Below are positions 1 through 9,544 of a stretch of DNA of 41,120 nt, one piece after another. A model generated the notes under the pieces. It did no database searches, had not been told where the DNA came from, and saw only the letters and a list, made by a program, of their open reading frames with translations. The translations under genes and the position numbers were made by a program. The stretch spans positions 1 through 41,120 of the forward strand of contig JBNGIO010004459.1 in NCBI GenBank assembly GCA_049999805.1, read 5' to 3'. Numbering within the stretch: position 1 is the first letter of the stretch; every line of letters begins with the position of its first letter. Origin of the DNA: Folioceros fuciformis. Lineage: Eukaryota; Anthocerotophyta; Anthocerotopsida; Anthocerotales.

Positions 1-483
1 TTTGATCAACTTGGATACGAAGAAACATTGCAAGACCACTTTGTCGACAGTAAAAGCGGAGATAAATTTCAATGTATAGGAGAAACATTTAGTATTGATG
101 ATGAAAAAGTTTATACACCTCTTATTTCCCGAGCTGTGGAAGATGCAGCACAGACTTCTTTCAATCGTTTTCCAAACAGACTCGAAAGCCTTCCCTATGA
201 AGCTAGCTTTATGGATGCAAATTCTAATTTGATTGAATATAAAAGTAATTGCTTTCTACACATTCCAGTGTATGATCCTGCTAACCCGAATATTGAGGTA
301 GACGGTGTTAATCCGATGTTTACTTCTTACTTATGTAAAAGATGTCTTAGGTTTGCAGCGTACGACCTCAACATCGGTCCAAGGGCATTATGTAGGAGTT
401 CATTGGGTGCAGTGGTGTTATCAAAGAGTCATTGCTTGTTTGCTTATCAAATCAACAAATCCATAGATAAAATATTAAGTTGA
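1..483 (+). CDS. Unidentified AT-rich open frame, open at left edge
   Basis: The frame is open from base 1 and ends at the TGA at 481-483, giving about 160 residues with no clear ATG near the edge, so the start lies outside the window or in an upstream exon. The protein looks real rather than random: it has balanced composition, a stretch YKSNCFLHIPVYDP and a nearby C-x2-C (LCKRC). I do not recognise the family. Base composition is much more AT-rich than the gene-bearing parts of the window and resembles the repeat-rich blocks, so it could belong to a mobile element or an integrated foreign segment. The last 40 residues or so could be intron read-through. No function is proposed. Confidence 0.35.
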   Translation, partial: FDQLGYEETLQDHFVDSKSGDKFQCIGETFSIDDEKVYTPLISRAVEDAAQTSFNRFPNRLESLPYEASFMDANSNLIEYKSNCFLHIPVYDPANPNIEVDGVNPMFTSYLCKRCLRFAAYDLNIGPRALCRSSLGAVVLSKSHCLFAYQINKSIDKILS

Positions 484-601
484 TTTGTGATTAAGAATAA
501 CTTTTATAAGAAGTAATTCATTTTTATTTTATTTTAATAGCCTTCTTTTGATAGCAGCTATTCACTGCCGTACAAAGAGTGTTGGCAAATGATGTTTATT
601 G

Positions 602-750
602 AATGATTGCATATCGTATTTACATAATGATTGTGATTGCGAATGTTGTTTGCAGAATGATTGTGAATGCTGTTTATAAAATGATTGCGAATGTTGTTTA
701 GAGAATGATTGTGAATGTTTTATATAGAACGATTGCGAATGCTGTTTACA
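602..750. repeat. 24-bp tandem repeat ending at assembly gap
   Basis: Units of 24 bp start at 602, 626 (this one is 30 bp, with a 6-bp insertion), 656, 680, 704 and 728, each of the form AATGATTGYGAATGYTGTTT plus four bases. The array runs directly into the 100-N gap at 751, which suggests the assembler failed in the repeat and the true array is longer. Because 24 is a multiple of three, the minus strand stays open and reads as an octapeptide repeat of the type KQHSQSFx. Confidence 0.85.
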
Positions 751-850
751 NNNNNNNNNNNNNNNNNNNNNNNNNNNNNNNNNNNNNNNNNNNNNNNNNN
801 NNNNNNNNNNNNNNNNNNNNNNNNNNNNNNNNNNNNNNNNNNNNNNNNNN
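751..850. other. Assembly gap (100 N)
   Basis: Exactly 100 N, the usual placeholder for a gap of unknown size. It starts inside the 24-bp tandem array. Confidence 0.99.
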
Positions 851-1792
851 GCTTTGTACATGGTGGGCTTGGCATTAATCCTCTTTGACCTAGTGGTCTT
901 TGTGTTTTTTTGTCCTCATTCTCAAGGCCCATAGATTTTCCTATCTTGTTTTTCAATAAAGTCTACACAATGCATTTAAGAAAGTAAAAGCTTCTAGGAT
1001 TGGTCATGCACAAAGAAGGTTGAACTATTGGACATCGGCAAGCTTGGCGTTGGTTTGTACATATGACTACTTATATTTTATATATTAATCAGATTTAATA
1101 TGAATGGTATGTTTTAAAATGAATATGATAATATATTTAATCCACTTGACTGTAGGCTACGCCAACGGTGGGTGGTACCCTGGCGTCACATGGGAATCTT
1201 TGGCAACAAAAATGGTGAGTCAAATAAGCCAAACTGGAGGCGGGATTATTAAATACAGGATCTGTACGGGGGGAATATAAGGTGGAGAAAAGTACAAAGA
1301 TGATAAAATGGTTGATTGGTACCAGAGATGCAGAGAAAAATATTGTGGGGTGTGGCATTGGTAGCGCAATTTGAGGCACAAGTGGCGGGAAGACTGCGAA
1401 GTTTCATGTTCCTGAACCCTAGTACAAGGGAAAGCCTTCCAAAACGGCAAGTAGTCCAAAGCCCCGAGAAGCCACAGCAAGGCTCCAATGGAGGCACGGC
1501 AAGAGCAAATTACCAAGCTGTAGCGAGCAGGCAGCAAGCACCATTCAGCGGCTGCAGATCTGCGCGATGCGGATGTGGTGAAGGAGCCGGCTGCCGCCTC
1601 CTGCTCCGTGCATGCAGAGGAGCCATTTGGTGGTGGAATCTGTGTGAATCCGGGGGTGGAGGAGGTCGAATTGTGCCCCATTCCCCTCAGAATGGGGGGA
1701 TGGAGGGGTCTGGAGAGGAAAGATTGAAGGGAGGAGAGGCAGGAGGAGGAGAAGGAGGAGAAGGAGAGGGAGAAGGAGCGGGGGGGAGCAGG
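851..1792. other. Upstream region of the Nudix gene
   Basis: The part up to about 1150 is AT-rich and holds nothing I recognise. From 1316 the frame of the Nudix gene is already open without stops, but it encodes low-complexity Gly/Glu/Arg-rich sequence unlike any Nudix protein, so I read it as 5' leader. Bases 1716-1790 are almost purely purine on the plus strand (GGA/GAA runs). Confidence 0.5.
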
Positions 1793-2338
1793 ATGTCGGA
1801 GATGGTGGCACGCACAGGGCGCCACCAGCAGCGGTATGAAGATGGATACCGTCTTGTGGCAGGTTGCATACCGTATCGGTACAAAGGCGGGGAGGGAGAC
1901 GGGGAGGGCGTGGAGGCGGAGGTGGAGGAGAGAGTGGAGGTGTTGATGATCACGTCGCAGCACGGGCAGAAGCTGGTGTTCCCCAAGGGCGGCTGGGAGA
2001 CGGACGAGACGATGGAGCAGGCGGCGTGCCGAGAGGCGTTCGAGGAGGCCGGGGTGCGGGGGCTTTTGCATGGGAATCTGGGAACGTGGGATTTCAAGAG
2101 CAAGCACCAGCAAGGGGTGTTTTGTCCCGAGGGACTATGCCGAGCGCGCATGTTCCCGCTGGCGGTCACGGAGGAGCTGGATTTGTGGCCCGAGCATCAC
2201 CTGCGGAGAAGGCAATGGTTTTCGGTGCAGGAAGCGATAGTGCACTGCCGGCACGAGTGGATGCGTGGGGCGCTGGAGAAGTGCATTGCGTACTTGAGCA
2301 GCAAGTCGGCGCCCTTGCCGTCGTCCTCTAGCCTGTGA
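1793..2338 (+). CDS. Nudix hydrolase, plant NUDT4/12/13/16/18/21-like
   Basis: Predicted protein of 181 residues. The start ATG at 1793 gives an N-terminus (MSEMVARTGRHQQRYEDGYR) of the type typical for this plant subgroup; the frame is open a further 159 codons upstream but that part is low-complexity and was excluded. The Nudix box is complete at residues 66-88: G66-x5-E72-x7-R80-E81-x2-E84-E85-x-G87-V88, with the glutamates that bind metal. Family members hydrolyse nucleoside-diphosphate-linked substrates such as diadenosine polyphosphates, and several plant members act on inositol pyrophosphates; the exact substrate cannot be told here. No intron is seen. An acidic Gly-rich loop at about residues 32-47 is longer than I would expect. 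No transit peptide is obvious, so a cytosolic or nuclear location is inferred. Confidence 0.92.
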   Translation: MSEMVARTGRHQQRYEDGYRLVAGCIPYRYKGGEGDGEGVEAEVEERVEVLMITSQHGQKLVFPKGGWETDETMEQAACREAFEEAGVRGLLHGNLGTWDFKSKHQQGVFCPEGLCRARMFPLAVTEELDLWPEHHLRRRQWFSVQEAIVHCRHEWMRGALEKCIAYLSSKSAPLPSSSSL

Positions 2339-3673
2339 GGCTGGAGGATTCGAGTGTGATTCACTTAGGTTTAGGGTTTATGGGGAGGGAAGGAGGGATG
2401 TTGGTTGGTAGGTGGCGCGCAGCATGCTGCTGCTGCTTCTTGCGCAGATCGACTCTGCAAATTCGAGTATTCGCAGGCAAAGCAATTAGTCTTGCCTGGT
2501 CTGGTCACTTGCATGCATCCGATTTTTGTAGCTGCCGATTCTTATGTTGTTGAAGGGACTGGTCACTTTGATGGAACCATCCTAGGCTGTAGACGATCCA
2601 TTCATTGCCGGTAGGTGAGGGGACTGGATCTTCCCATGTATTTCTAAGAGTCCTATGGAGTCACTCAAGCCCTGCCAACTTCTCTTCAGGCTTTTTGTTT
2701 TCTTGATGACCTCTGACTACTTTGTTCGTGGTGATGTGGTGCATCAAAGGTTGCTTGCACAGCCCAGGACTTAGTGTTGCCACTCCTGGAAGTTCCAGAT
2801 GTCGTTGGATCCTCCTTGTCTTGTCCCTTTCGGCTCGTCCTGTGTGGTTGTGTTGCGGTTGGAGTGTGTTGTTCTGAAGTGCTGGCACGGGAATGGCTGG
2901 AATTCTTCGATTCTCGCAAATTGCTATAGAAGAGAATCTCTTACTAAAAGATTCATTGGGTCCAGGCTCCGTACGGCAACGTACCATGTGTGAGAGTTGC
3001 TTAGGTTGGTGTGGCTCACCATTATTCTCCTTCTCGGTTTCGTGGCTGAAAAGTTATAAGACATTCCGGTGCCGGAAAACATTCCTTGACGAATAGGGTA
3101 CCGTCTTGGGGCCCATCTTCCTTGTGCTGCACTTGCTTCCTGCGTGATGAGACGCAGGACAATGCTGAGGTCAGTTGGCAACTAGCAGAAGCAACGCCGA
3201 TTGCCACTTGAAGCAATGCTGAGTTTACAAGCTTCCCCTAGTCAATTCTGAGTGCAGGGGGAATCTATGTGACTGTTTGCTGCACATGGCGCAGACAGAT
3301 CTACTGCAGAATCCATGTTCCCGGAGGGCCGTCCTTCATGTCCACTATGTTCAGGACACAAGGTATAGAAGGCGGGGCAGAACCAATCAGCCATTTTCAT
3401 ACGCTACTAGGGTGGATTATGTGGGACACAGCTCTCTGGCCCTGTGACACGGTGAATTCCATCCCATGGTATGTTCTTCTCTTTCTTATCCTATCCTATA
3501 TGCTGTTGCTATTTCCATCGTCAGGATCTGGACTCCGGAACCTACTGTATGCGTTTGAGGGTTATTTTATGGTCTTGAGTGCCGGATAGAACGGTATCTA
3601 CTCTAGAATAGGAAACATTTCACAAACTCCTGGAGGACTTATAATAGAAGGACGTAGAACACGACTAGGTGCC
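2339..3673. other. 3' flank of Nudix gene, no supported gene
   Basis: This holds the probable 3' untranslated region and unassigned sequence. Short open frames on both strands show no recognisable domain. The only structure I can support is the first copy of a dispersed repeat at about 3148-3363, listed separately. Confidence 0.5.
3148..3363 (+). repeat. Diverged direct repeat, copy 1
   Basis: It shares ordered blocks with 4759-4957: GGACAATGCTGAG, then AGCAGAAGCAA, then a block ending GCAGGGGGAATCTAT, then ATCTACTGCAGAATCC, then a CCTTCA...GGTA end. By eye the copies are roughly 70% alike with small indels and lie in the same orientation. They bracket the ZCCHC10-like gene. They could be remnants of one mobile element family or of a local duplication. 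Confidence 0.7.
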
Positions 3674-3932
3674 TACAGCCCAATCCATTCTTGGCGCTTG
3701 CCATATGTAGCCCAATCCAATCTCTTGGTTTGCTATGTGTAGCCTAATCCATTCTCTTTGCTTGCTACGTGTAGCCTAATCCATTCTTTTTTGCTTGCTT
3801 TATGTAGCCTAATCCATTCTTTTTTGCTTGCTTTATGTAGGCTAATCCGTTCGTTTTGCTTGCCATACGTAGCCTAATCCTGTCGTTTTGCTTGCTACAT
3901 GTAGCCTAATCCGTTCTCTGCGCTCGATACAT
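3674..3932. repeat. 32-34 bp minisatellite, about 8 copies
   Basis: Eight consecutive units start TAGCCTAATCCATTC and continue with a T-rich stretch and GCTTGCTWYRTG. Two central units (about 3767-3833) are identical or nearly so and the outer ones are more diverged. No coding potential is preserved. It lies between the Nudix and ZCCHC10-like genes. Confidence 0.85.
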
Positions 3933-4227
3933 AGTATGTACGTAACCGAGTCCATCCTTGAAGGGTGCTTAACTTAAGGCTGTAGAAGTTATCCTCTTTC
4001 CTTGTCTCCCTCCCACAAACCTGGAAGGTTTTTCTTTCCTTTTCTTCGTCTACCCAATCATCAGGTTTGTGGGAGCTAGAAAGCAAGCTCCCCGATCCAT
4101 GTGGGCAATTTCTAAGTTGGGGTCGTCCGTGCTGGTTTTTTCATTTTTGTCCCCATGAAAAGCCCTGTAAATCGTGGAAGACTCGATCGTGCCGAGAGAG
4201 CGCCGTCGGGTCTTTGTCTGAGAGGAA

Positions 4228-4617
4228 ATGGTGACGAGGAAGGAGAATGTGGATGCGGCGGCAGCAGCGGCAGACAGGATCAAGGCACCAGCAGCAGCAG
4301 CAGCGGAACGGGCAGCAGCAGCAGCTCGGTATGTGAACGCGCATGGGCAGAAGGAAGAGGGTCCGGGCCGATGGCAAGAACGCAGAGAAGCCAAGCGGCA
4401 GATGTATCTCATGAGCACGGAGAAGGCGGTGAAACCGGGTGTGAGAGAAGACGTGAAGTCTGTGAAGGGAGGGGAAGGTGGGGCACAGCACAGAATGGTG
4501 TGCCAGAAATGCTGCCAACCAGGTCACTGGACTCACGAGTGTAAGAATGAGAGAGTGTACATGTCACGCCCTTCTAGGACGCACCAGCTGAAAACCCTAA
4601 GATCCTGCTGTGGATGA
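4228..4617 (+). CDS. ZCCHC10-like CCHC zinc-knuckle protein, tail frame-disrupted
   Basis: The frame from the ATG at 4228 gives 129 residues. An alanine-rich N-terminus with GCA/GCG runs leads into NAHGQKEEGPGRWQERREAK, typical of the plant homologues of ZCCHC10. A CCHC knuckle C-x2-C-x4-H-x4-C (CQKCCQPGHWTHEC) and the family signature ERVYMSRPSRTHQLK follow. The family usually continues with an Asn-Pro-Lys and a charged tail. Here the Asn-Pro-Lys equivalent is in another frame right after 4592, and an acidic then basic tail (DDDLPEDLQPRTTEQRNEEE, ending KRKRKRRH at a stop at 4718-4720) is in a third frame from 4613. Two one-base losses near 4591-4612 would explain this. It is either a decaying gene, perhaps a retrocopy since no intron is visible, or an assembly error. 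Function in the family is poorly known; nucleic-acid binding is assumed from the knuckle. Confidence 0.75.
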   Translation: MVTRKENVDAAAAAADRIKAPAAAAAERAAAAARYVNAHGQKEEGPGRWQERREAKRQMYLMSTEKAVKPGVREDVKSVKGGEGGAQHRMVCQKCCQPGHWTHECKNERVYMSRPSRTHQLKTLRSCCG

Positions 4618-4758
4618 TGACCTACCCGAGGACTTGCAACCGAGGACTACAGAACAGAGGAACGAAGAAGAAGGGGACGAGGAGGAGAGGGTGAAGAGGA
4701 AGAGGAAACGCAGGCACTAGGATGGGAGGTGTGTAATAGAATGCTCGAATGACTGCAG

Positions 4759-4957
4759 CACGGGAGGACAATGCTGAGATCACATAGCCAGCAGTAGAAG
4801 CAAGAGAGCAGAGCCAAACAGATTTGCCAGGCTTTTCCACAGTCAAATTGGGTGCAGGCGGAATCTATTGACGTCCCTGTCACTGGACGCTGAACATGGC
4901 CCAGGCAATCTACTGCAGAATCCGGAGTCCTTCAACGTGCATATTCCGGACGCATGG
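4759..4957 (+). repeat. Diverged direct repeat, copy 2
   Basis: Partner of 3148-3363, in the same orientation, starting just after the frame-shifted tail of the ZCCHC10-like gene. Best matching blocks are GGACAATGCTGAG, GTGCAGGCGGAATCTATTG and CAATCTACTGCAGAATCC. Confidence 0.7.
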
Positions 4958-5801
4958 TAGGTTTCTTGTATACGAGTTCTGCTAAATGGCAAAGAATTAT
5001 GCCCAACAATTTTGTTCACCACAAAACTGCAGACTGTACAGCAGATCTTAAAAGCTTCATGCAGTCACTTAAGCAAGGGAAACAAATCAGCAACAAGCAC
5101 ATCCTTGTGTATGCAATAGATGCACCTCGCAGTGTGAAGGAAAGATGCAGCAACAACATAAGATACATCCCTGGCTCAGAAAGATGGCAGCGGTAGAGAC
5201 GGATACATCCCTGCCTCAAATCGAGGAGGGATGCACCCGCAGCACAAGATGCATCCTTCACTCAAGATGCATCAGCAAGTAGCTATTGTGTCCAAACACA
5301 AGTCCAGAGATGAGAAGTATTCGGTGGGAAGGAGCTGCTCCTTCCCTGCTTCTTCAGATCTATGTTAGCTCAACATTAGCAGACCTCTGATATACCTCCT
5401 AATGCCTCATATATCTAGCTAGATATATATGAAAGAATGTTCATAATCCTGTCGTGCTGACGCACCCAGCCCTCAGCAGATGCGACAGCAAAGACCTTGC
5501 AAGAGCAGAGCGTGATCAATCTAGGTATGTGTTATGTTACACTTGATTCTCAAACTGCTCCACACGCGGCCATGTCATCCGGCAGGAAGGCCCTGTCTCT
5601 TCATTTGGAGGCCCAGCATGTGGAACACAGATCAAGGATGCCCCACCCAGCTCAGAAGACCAAGGTGGGGAAGCGAGCAAGGAAGCCCCCTGGACATGAG
5701 GCTTATGGACCCACTCCACAAGCATCCTGCAACCAGGTCCAGCCCGGCTTATTTTCCGCAAGCCTGAGGAAAGCGTGATGTCATCTCCTGCCTGCACGCT
5801 G
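4958..5801. other. Interval downstream of the EPFL gene
   Basis: No gene is supported. Between about 5160 and 5280 a loose repeat of a GATGCATCC / GATACATCCCT motif occurs several times. Bases near 5400-5430 are AT-rich with a TATCTAGCTAGATATATAT near-palindrome. The part next to 5802 is presumably the 3' untranslated region of the EPFL gene. Confidence 0.4.
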
Positions 5802-6630
5802 TCACGGCATGTAGAGCTTGTTGCCGCACTTGCATCTCCAGGCCTCGGGGTAGTACTCGGCCGGCAGCAGCGTCCCCGGCTGGATGGGCACATGCACAGG
5901 CCTGCAGGGAGTGCATCTCCCGCATTTGGAGCTGCATTTGGGCGGGGAGGAGCCGATCAGCTGCCGATCGGCATCGCTTCTATCGTCCCCGCCTACAGGG
6001 GCCTGCAATTCCCAATCCCATTCGTCAGCTCAGCCCCATGTCCGTGGTCCAGGATACCACGTGATCGAGTGCAATTTGGCCTCGATGCCATGTGAGCGTA
6101 ATGTGCTGGATTCATGCAATATGAGCATCGTATGTTGGGCTTACCTCCTGCATGACGCGGTGATGGTGGTGGGTCGTTGCCTCGCCGGTTTCTCGACTGG
6201 GGAGAACGACGCCTGCCAGGACATCACATGACATTCGGGAATCATGAGACTGAGACACGAACAAATTGGGTTGGACCTCTCTAAGACTTCCGGACTTGGG
6301 AAGACTTGAGTGCACGCAAGTCTTTCTGATCCACATACTTGCACGCAAAGCTTGTACAACATAAGCATGCATGGCATTGCAGATTTTCACAAACCAAGCA
6401 AGTACATGAGCTGAGAGAATTGAGAGAGGAAATTGTAGGATGCGCGCAATGAATGCAATGCGAGAATGGACTTGTGTGTGCGCGTGTGTGTGAAACTCAC
6501 CCAGAGTAGCGCGGCCGAGCACCAGGGGCGCTTGGAGGCTGACGAGCATCAAGAGAAATGCGAGGCAGTAGAAGAGCAATCCCAATCTGCAGACCCCGTT
6601 TATCCTCAGACTGACAGAGGCCGGCCCCAT
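5802..6630 (-). CDS. EPIDERMAL PATTERNING FACTOR-like (EPFL) secreted peptide precursor
   Basis: Three exons, read leftward: 6630-6501, 6212-6145 and 6002-5802. Phases join exactly (130+68+201 nt) to 132 residues. Introns are 288 and 142 nt with GT-AG ends (donors GGTGAGT and GAGGTAAGC). Residues 16-38 form a hydrophobic signal-peptide core; a short variable pro-region with a His4 run follows. The mature domain begins near residue 80 and carries GSSPPKC, six cysteines at 89, 93, 96, 99, 123 and 125, and the hallmark end EYYPEAWRCKCGNKLYMP. EPFL peptides are apoplastic ligands for ERECTA-family receptor kinases, in some cases with TOO MANY MOUTHS, controlling growth and epidermal patterning. 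The loop between Cys99 and Cys123 is short, resembling EPFL4/5-type more than EPF1/2. An in-frame ATG lies at 6732, but starting at 6630 puts the signal peptide at the N-terminus. Confidence 0.93.
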
Positions 6631-9430
6631 TGCAGCGATGGGCTCCTCGATCGATTGCCGGATGCAGCTGCAAATGGCGATGGCGATGGCGATGCCTGCT
6701 TCTCCCCTCAGAAACGGAACGGATTCAAGCACCGTTTGTCGACACGCAGCGCATGTTGTGGTACCACGACCCTCATCCGATTCCAGGCACCGACTTTGTC
6801 AGAGAAAGTCAGACCCGAGAGACCGCTCTCCTCTTCCTCGGCCCAGGCCTGCTCAATTGATCCGCCCAGCTTGCACGCGAAGCCCGATCTGCAGGGTTTT
6901 GAAGGGGTTTTCAGAATTGGGTGCTATCGAGCTGCGTTGCTCCTGCTGCTGCTACCTTCGCTTCCAGAAAGCATCCTCCTCCCACCGAAAGCGGCCTCCG
7001 ACTGACTCCACACCAACCCGTTAAAGCCCACAAACCTCTTCAAGCTCAAGGCTCTCTTTCCTTCCTTCACTCTCCCTTCTTGACACTCCACCGATTCTTC
7101 AGCCGGGTTGAGCTTGCAAAACCCAACAGCAGCGGCATGCAAGCAAACCACCGAATTTGCTCCACCAAAGAGCAGAGCTGAAGAAGCAGCAAGCTGGAGG
7201 CTACGATATCACTCACCCTCTCCCATCTGCTATTCAGCGGACAACAATGCAGCTCCGAGAAGCCGCATTGCCTGGAGCCGGCTAGCGTGGAGGTCAAGCT
7301 AATTCTCTCTTGCTTAACAGCTCAAACCCAGCTTCGAATTGTGCCTCCCGAGCCGAGATACAGCTCTACCTCTCCGACAGCACACAAAGTCTGAGAGGCA
7401 GTCGCAGAAAGGAAAGGAGAGCCGCGCGAAGAGAGCCTTGGGAAGGCTGCAGCCAGCTAGGCTGTTGCAGGACACAAGAGGGCCGGGGCCGGGGCACAGA
7501 CAGGAGCCAGGGCGCTCAGGAGCGGCTGCCGCAGCTGAGAGGGAGAAGAAAGAGCAAAAGGCGGGTATTTGAAGGCAGCTGCTGCTACTGCTGGTGCTGC
7601 TGCTGGTGCTGGTGCTGCTGCTGCTGCTGCTGCTGGAGGCGGGACTCACACACACAGGCTTCTTGCTCGCTAAGGTAAGCTGAGGGAAGAGAAGAGAGGA
7701 GAAGAGAAGTGAAAGGACTGTGAAAGAGATAGAGTGGCGAAGCCAGCCGAGACAAGGACTTGGAGAAGCGAAGTCGAGAGAAGAGAAGGAAGGCAGCAGG
7801 AACAGAGAAGAACAGGAACAGAGAGCATGGCTGCGGGTGTGGCGATGGTGGCCTGGCCCTGGCTCCTGGGGGCTTTGAATCTCTCTCTCCCCTTTATGCT
7901 GTCTCCCGGGCAGCAGACAGTTTAGACGCTCTAATCATAGGCCTCACTTGCATCACCGGGCTCCGGGCCTAATCCACCTCTCTCTACAGTAAAGCTCGTG
8001 TCTGGGCTTGGGAGGCAGCCACAATCACCCACTCACCGCCACTCCATCATCACCTCCAAATGCATTTGCGATGCCTGCAAGTGCAGGCACCTGCCGCAGC
8101 AGCTGCACCAGCTGCACCAGGCATGAAATCTCCTTCTCCTAGCCTCCACGCTCTCCGCTCTCCAGTCTCTGCAGTCTCGCCTTAACCTTCACCTCGGTAT
8201 AACAACTCCGGATCCCACCCTCCAGATTTCGAAGCAGCCAGATAAGCAATCAAGCAAAGCAAGCAACAGCAGCAGCAACAACTGTTGCCACCAGTTTGCC
8301 TTTTGTCGATCCTACACGCAAACCGTGTATGTCATCAGTCAGAGCACGACGCCATGGCAAATGGCCACGACTGCGATTTGTGCGCGATTCAATGCATGAA
8401 GGGGCCGATGTGTCTCGCACTAGTGTTGCTGTTGCTAGACTAATACGCTCCTCATCCTTCTCATACATACATTCATACATGTGTACATCCACACGTCATG
8501 GACGATTTCACAAAACCAACTTCTGACGACGGCTGGAAGAACTCTGTTACAAACCCACTATCTCCTCGGCTTGCACGACCCACGTCTGAGGTGCCGCAGG
8601 CAAAGCTCCGGGGCGCTGGAGTCAAGGCTGGAGATTCTATCTCCGTCTTTTATGCCGACGATGATGAGTAACGACACTCGTAATAACGGGAGCGCATCGT
8701 CACAATCGCAAGAAGTTGATTGGAGTAAAGCTTATGCGCCTACAGTATGCTGTAGATTGGTTGGAATTGCCAGCATTAGGAATGAAAGAAATGGCGTGCT
8801 TGTAAATCCCAGTAGTTGGAGAGGATGATTCCGGATATGGGGAATAACTCCTCCATCCCATTCTGTGATCCTCGGGTCTCCCCATACTGTCCTCTGCTAT
8901 CTGCGTGAAATCATTCAAACCATGGTGGGTGACATCACACAAGACACCATCACTTCGGAAACGCAGAATTACTCCACTCTTCCACTGCGACCCCCAGCTC
9001 TTCCGAAGCTGGTGGAGTGTCCCCATCACAAAATACAACGAGAGATGGAGACGACCCACAAACGGCTACCATTCCCTCCCACTGGCCTGGACACAGGCTA
9101 CGGGGCAGTCCTTGTGAAGGAGGGCAGGAGGGGGAGAGATACTTCGCGTGCTTTCACTACGCGTCTGCATTGGGAGCGTCTACTCCATGCCATGACAAAA
9201 AAATTACTGAGAAGTAGAGATGCAGAGTCAGCTCACGGACCGAGATTCTCCATACATCGCCGTCTCCCTCCCCAGGAGGAGATAGTGCGTTGGTGCCAGA
9301 GGGACATGGGCCATGGCGCTGGCAGGTGGGCGATGCTTCCAACACAAGAACGGAACGGGCTAATCCCTGAGAAGAGAGGACGGGGGGAGCGGGGGGGCCG
9401 GGCCCAGGCCAGGCACAGGCCCGGCCGCAC
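6631..9430. other. Long upstream region of the EPFL gene, no supported gene
   Basis: About 2.8 kb of moderately GC-rich sequence with many short open frames but no recognisable domain. It probably holds the 5' untranslated region and promoter of the minus-strand EPFL gene. Notable contents are the CTG/CAG repeat (listed separately), purine-rich runs at about 7680-7830, and a plus-strand donor-like AAGGTAAGC at about 7672 that I could not attach to a coding exon. Confidence 0.4.
7575..7635. repeat. Interrupted (CTG)n / (CAG)n microsatellite
   Basis: About twenty CTG-type triplets interrupted by CTA and GGTG. On the EPFL-coding minus strand it reads as CAG and would lie in the distal leader or promoter of that gene. 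Confidence 0.85.
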
Positions 9431-9544
9431 ATGGACCCGTTCGAGCGATCCGCCTCCCGAGACGGGGACCCGGGCCCGGGCCTGGGCCCGGGGGGAGGAG
9501 GGAGAAGCAGGAGCTCCGCCTCCATCACGATCGGCCCCAATCAG
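9431..9544 (+). CDS. Candidate orphan first exon (38 codons)
   Basis: An ATG at 9431 opens MDPFERSASRDGDPG, then a Gly/Pro run and RSRSSASITIGPNQ, ending exactly at a consensus donor CAG|GTAAGG (9542-9549), phase 0. It has the look of a plant N-terminal exon with a Ser/Arg-rich disordered start. I found no convincing acceptor and downstream exon before or after the gap at 9998-10097, so the rest may be in the gap, or the match may be chance. Family not recognised. Confidence 0.3.

Noticed and set aside
1220-2113. 297-codon minus-strand open frame across the Nudix gene
   Set aside because: It is antisense to a clear Nudix gene, is Leu/Pro/Ser/His-rich as expected from the complement of GC-rich purine sequence, and has no domain.
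6112-6732. 206-codon single open frame containing the EPFL signal peptide
   Set aside because: It reads through intron 1 and past exon 2; splice sites and phases support the three-exon gene instead.
7575-7635. Poly-Leu / poly-Ala / poly-Cys coding in the CTG repeat
   Set aside because: All frames through the repeat are short and have no conserved flanks; it is best read as a microsatellite in non-coding DNA.
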